Shown here: positions 6,017 through 7,652 of the stretch, piece by piece
Position numbering within the stretch: position 1 is the stretch's first letter
Layout: the number at the start of each line of letters is the position of its first letter
Assembly (NCBI GenBank): GCA_015490315.1
Contig: WFYB01000239.1
Span: 1-7,652, forward strand
Length of the DNA stretch: 7,652 nucleotides
DNA from: Sulfurovum sp.
Lineage (GTDB): Bacteria; Campylobacterota; Campylobacteria; Campylobacterales; Sulfurovaceae
Reading direction: 5' to 3'
Program-made: the position numbers and the translations under genes
Notes under the pieces: generated by a model
The model's database searches: none
Seen by the model: the letters and a program-made list of their open reading frames with translations, nothing else
What the model was told of the DNA's origin: nothing

Positions 6017-6649
6017 ATGATAGAAAATGATTTCAGTAAAGCGATGGATTTCAGACACGCCTGCAAGCGTTTTGACGAGACGAAGAAACTGAGTGATGAG
6101 GAGCTGCACTTCATCCTTGAAGCTGGACGCAAATCCCCCTCATCTTTCGGTATGGAGCCCTGGAAGTTTGTCGTGATCTCCAACGATGCGCTCAAAGAGA
6201 AACTCCGCCCTGTATGCTGGAACCAGCAGCAGGTAACGACGTGCTCACATCTTGTTGTCATCCTCGCTGCTATCGAGAGTGTCAAGCCCCAGTCGGGTAT
6301 CCCCGCCAAACGCTTTGGCAGACGTCATCTCCCGCCTGAACAGATCGAAGGCTATATCAAACTCTATAGTGAATTTATGGCGGAGACTTTCAGCAGTGAT
6401 GAGAAGACCTTTTGCTGGACAGCCAGACAGACCTATATCGCACTCGCCAATATGATGACAGGCGCTGCGAGTATCCAGATAGATTCATGTCCGTTGGAGG
6501 GCTTCGAAAAAGAGAAGGTCGAGGAGATCCTCGATATCGATCCTGCAAAGTGGCAGGTCTCGGTCATCGTGGCGTTTGGACACCGGGTAGACCCTCAACC
6601 AAAACAGATCAGGCTCCCTCTTGAAGAGATCGTGACTTTTATCGATTAG
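6017..6649 (+). CDS. NfsB-like FMN nitroreductase / NAD(P)H-dependent oxidoreductase
   Basis: A 210-residue flavoenzyme of the nitroreductase family, most like the NfsB/NAD(P)H-dependent oxidoreductase branch; such enzymes are cytoplasmic homodimers that bind FMN and reduce nitro compounds, quinones or similar acceptors. Visible: DFRHACKRFD (11-20), where the Arg-His-x-x-Lys set contacts FMN phosphate; GRKSPSSFGMEPWKFVVI (37-54), the FMN-binding and dimer segment; WTARQTYIALANMMTGAASI (134-153) and DSCPLEGFEKEKVEEIL (156-172), both typical of the NfsB group; and VIVAFGHR (183-190). Residues RLPLEEIV near the end match the family's closing motif. The ATG has an ideal ribosome site (AAGGAG, six bases away). 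It seems to be transcribed alone, from its own promoter after cutA, and its stop codon overlaps that of the convergent DUF1566 gene. The physiological substrate is unknown. Confidence 0.92.
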   Translation: MIENDFSKAMDFRHACKRFDETKKLSDEELHFILEAGRKSPSSFGMEPWKFVVISNDALKEKLRPVCWNQQQVTTCSHLVVILAAIESVKPQSGIPAKRFGRRHLPPEQIEGYIKLYSEFMAETFSSDEKTFCWTARQTYIALANMMTGAASIQIDSCPLEGFEKEKVEEILDIDPAKWQVSVIVAFGHRVDPQPKQIRLPLEEIVTFID

Positions 6650-7068
6650 TACTGTTTGACACAGCGTACCCAGAGCTTTTTTTGCAGATCGTCATCATTG
6701 GTGCACCCGCTACCGAAATAGACACTTTTGGCTTTCTCTCCATTGCGCTGCGCAGTCCAATAGTCTTCGGATACCACCACTTTGAATGTAGGATAGATCG
6801 CAGGGTCGATCACCATAAAATCCACAATGCTCAGAAGCTCCTCCTCTGTAGGCAGACGCCACCCCCTAATCCCCTCTATCTCCAGGTTGGCACAATAGGC
6901 TTTAGCTTCATACCACTCTCTTGCATTTTTGGCAACAGCATCGGTATCCTGCCAGAGAAGATGCTGTGATGTATCTCGGACATACCCCTTTTCATGGATA
7001 AAACGCCCGGCAGGCTCTGCTGATACTGCAATGGCAAGGATCATCAAAAAAAGAAAATTGCGGATCAT
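6646..7068 (-). CDS. Exported DUF1566 (Lcl C-terminal domain) protein
   Basis: A 140-residue protein with a signal peptide (IRNFLFLMILAIAVSAEPAG, residues 2-21; likely cleavage near residue 17-18), so it is probably periplasmic or outside the cell. The mature part is a single DUF1566/Lcl C-terminal domain, recognised by the order of motifs: YVRDTSQHLLWQD (29-41), ANLEIEGIRGWRLPTEEELLSIVD (60-83) with the hallmark WRLPT at 70-74, DYWTAQ (102-107), and the closing VRCVKQ (134-139). Cys59, Cys122 and Cys136 are the only cysteines, so at least one disulfide is possible. The domain is related to C-type-lectin-like folds and is often seen as one or several copies in surface proteins; its ligand is unknown. 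The ATG overlaps the stop of the GyrI-like gene (ATGA), with AAGGA upstream, so the two are very likely in one operon. Domain call is strong, role unknown. Confidence 0.87.
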   Translation of the reverse strand: MIRNFLFLMILAIAVSAEPAGRFIHEKGYVRDTSQHLLWQDTDAVAKNAREWYEAKAYCANLEIEGIRGWRLPTEEELLSIVDFMVIDPAIYPTFKVVVSEDYWTAQRNGEKAKSVYFGSGCTNDDDLQKKLWVRCVKQY

Positions 7069-7652
7069 CCATTTTCCTTGAGCGGCACGTAGATCTCAGT
7101 AAGTAGCTCTTCACGTCTGGTGCGGTGCGGATCATTGGGATAAAACTCATACCCTACGGGTCTTTTGGCTGTAGCGATCTTCTGATAGCGTACAAACTGC
7201 ATCGCTGTCGTCCATGCATTGCCGAGATGCTCATAGGCACCCTTGTGCATAGTCTTCAGCCCTTTACCTCCGGGAAGCTCTCCTGTGACCCATCTTTTGG
7301 GGAGTGTCATCTCCTCTTCAAGAGGAATCGCCGCGATATACTCTGCGGTACCGCGAGGGATATCAAATGCTTCATACACTGCAAAAGGAATACGATCGGC
7401 AGAGAGTCCGTTCTCCTGCATGAAATCATAGAGTGTTTCAAAATCTCTGCGCATGACAACACCGAGATCCTCGATCGCGCAGCTGCGTGCAATACCGGTA
7501 TAACGTCCCTCGGGCAGAGGCAGGACACCTTCGATATGGACAAACGAATCGACTTTCCCCGTTTCGATATACTCTTTGAGCATCAAAAGTCCGCGCCTGT
7601 AATCCATACCGATATATGCTTTCAATCTCGATTGCATCCAAAACATAAAAAA
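7065..7652 (-). CDS. GyrI-like ligand-binding domain protein, C-terminal part (partial at right edge)
   Basis: The visible 196 codons hold a GyrI-like (AraC-effector/SOUL-type small-molecule binding) domain. Supporting motifs, counted from the ATG at 7646: VHIEGVLPLPEGRYTGIA (about 36-53), MRRDFETLYDFMQENGL (65-81), VYEAFDIPRGTAEYIAAIPL (90-109), LKTMHKGAYEHLGNAW (129-144), GYEFYPNDP (165-173) and the closing TEIYVPLKENG. There is no helix-turn-helix, so it is not itself an AraC regulator. The first residues, SRLKAYIGMDYRRGLLMLKEYIETG, match the linker that in related proteins joins an N-terminal SRPBCC (START-like) domain to the GyrI domain. The frame is open through the window edge (two Phe codons precede the ATG), so I infer that the real start and an SRPBCC domain lie to the right, and that 7646 is only an internal Met. 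It is coupled by ATGA to the exported DUF1566 gene. Confidence 0.85.
   Translation of the reverse strand, partial: FFMFWMQSRLKAYIGMDYRRGLLMLKEYIETGKVDSFVHIEGVLPLPEGRYTGIARSCAIEDLGVVMRRDFETLYDFMQENGLSADRIPFAVYEAFDIPRGTAEYIAAIPLEEEMTLPKRWVTGELPGGKGLKTMHKGAYEHLGNAWTTAMQFVRYQKIATAKRPVGYEFYPNDPHRTRREELLTEIYVPLKENG

Noticed and set aside
6649..6683. Possible Rho-independent terminator after the nitroreductase
   Set aside because: The stem has a two-base bulge and the T run begins seven bases after it, so it does not meet the usual form; it is noted only as a candidate.
1..7652. CRISPR arrays, tRNA genes, insertion sequences, phage or defence genes
   Set aside because: No regularly spaced repeats, cloverleaf-like sequence, transposase or known defence protein was seen on reading both strands; all long stretches are explained by the listed genes.

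Overview
The window looks like chromosomal DNA from a moderate-GC member of the Campylobacterota (Epsilonproteobacteria), most like the Sulfurovum/Nitratifractor/Sulfurimonas part of that group. This is inferred from the proteins (a short DksA with the Campylobacterota look, UvrA, RlmH, a DusB-like enzyme), the very tight gene packing, and TATAAT-type -10 boxes without clear -35 boxes. No tRNA, rRNA, CRISPR array, insertion sequence or prophage gene was seen. The region reads as ordinary core and near-core genome rather than a mobile island.

Layout. (1) Positions 1-2064, minus strand: three genes that each seem to have their own promoter. They are a small four-helix membrane protein, a TauE/SafE-family anion permease, and the first 247 codons of uvrA, which runs off the left edge. 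(2) Positions 2128-4979, minus strand: a compact four-gene unit, rlmH - dksA-like - a two-helix membrane protein of unknown function - dus. It combines 23S rRNA methylation, RNA-polymerase control and tRNA dihydrouridylation with an uncharacterised membrane protein whose layout resembles HemY or LapA/LapB. (3) A short divergent promoter region around 5040-5055. (4) Positions 5096-6649, plus strand: a low-molecular-weight protein-tyrosine phosphatase overlapping cutA by 14 bases, then an NfsB-like nitroreductase with its own extended -10 promoter and a hairpin next to its ribosome binding site. (5) Positions 6646-7652, minus strand: a GyrI-like ligand-binding protein whose 5' end lies outside the window, coupled by ATGA to a small exported DUF1566 (Lcl C-terminal) protein. 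The last gene converges on the nitroreductase with overlapping stop codons.

Genes that probably act together are the rlmH-to-dus unit (translation, tRNA/rRNA modification and transcription control) and, more loosely, the phosphatase/cutA pair. I found no convincing new multi-gene system. The points most worth a second look are the unknown membrane protein between dksA and dus, the hairpin/operator in front of the nitroreductase, the GyrI-like/DUF1566 pair, and the back-to-back promoters at 5040-5055.

Start sites were moved inward from the longest open frames for three genes (2064, 5096 and 5541), because ribosome binding sites, and in one case a promoter, support the inner start. The rightmost gene has no visible stop upstream of its first ATG and is called partial.
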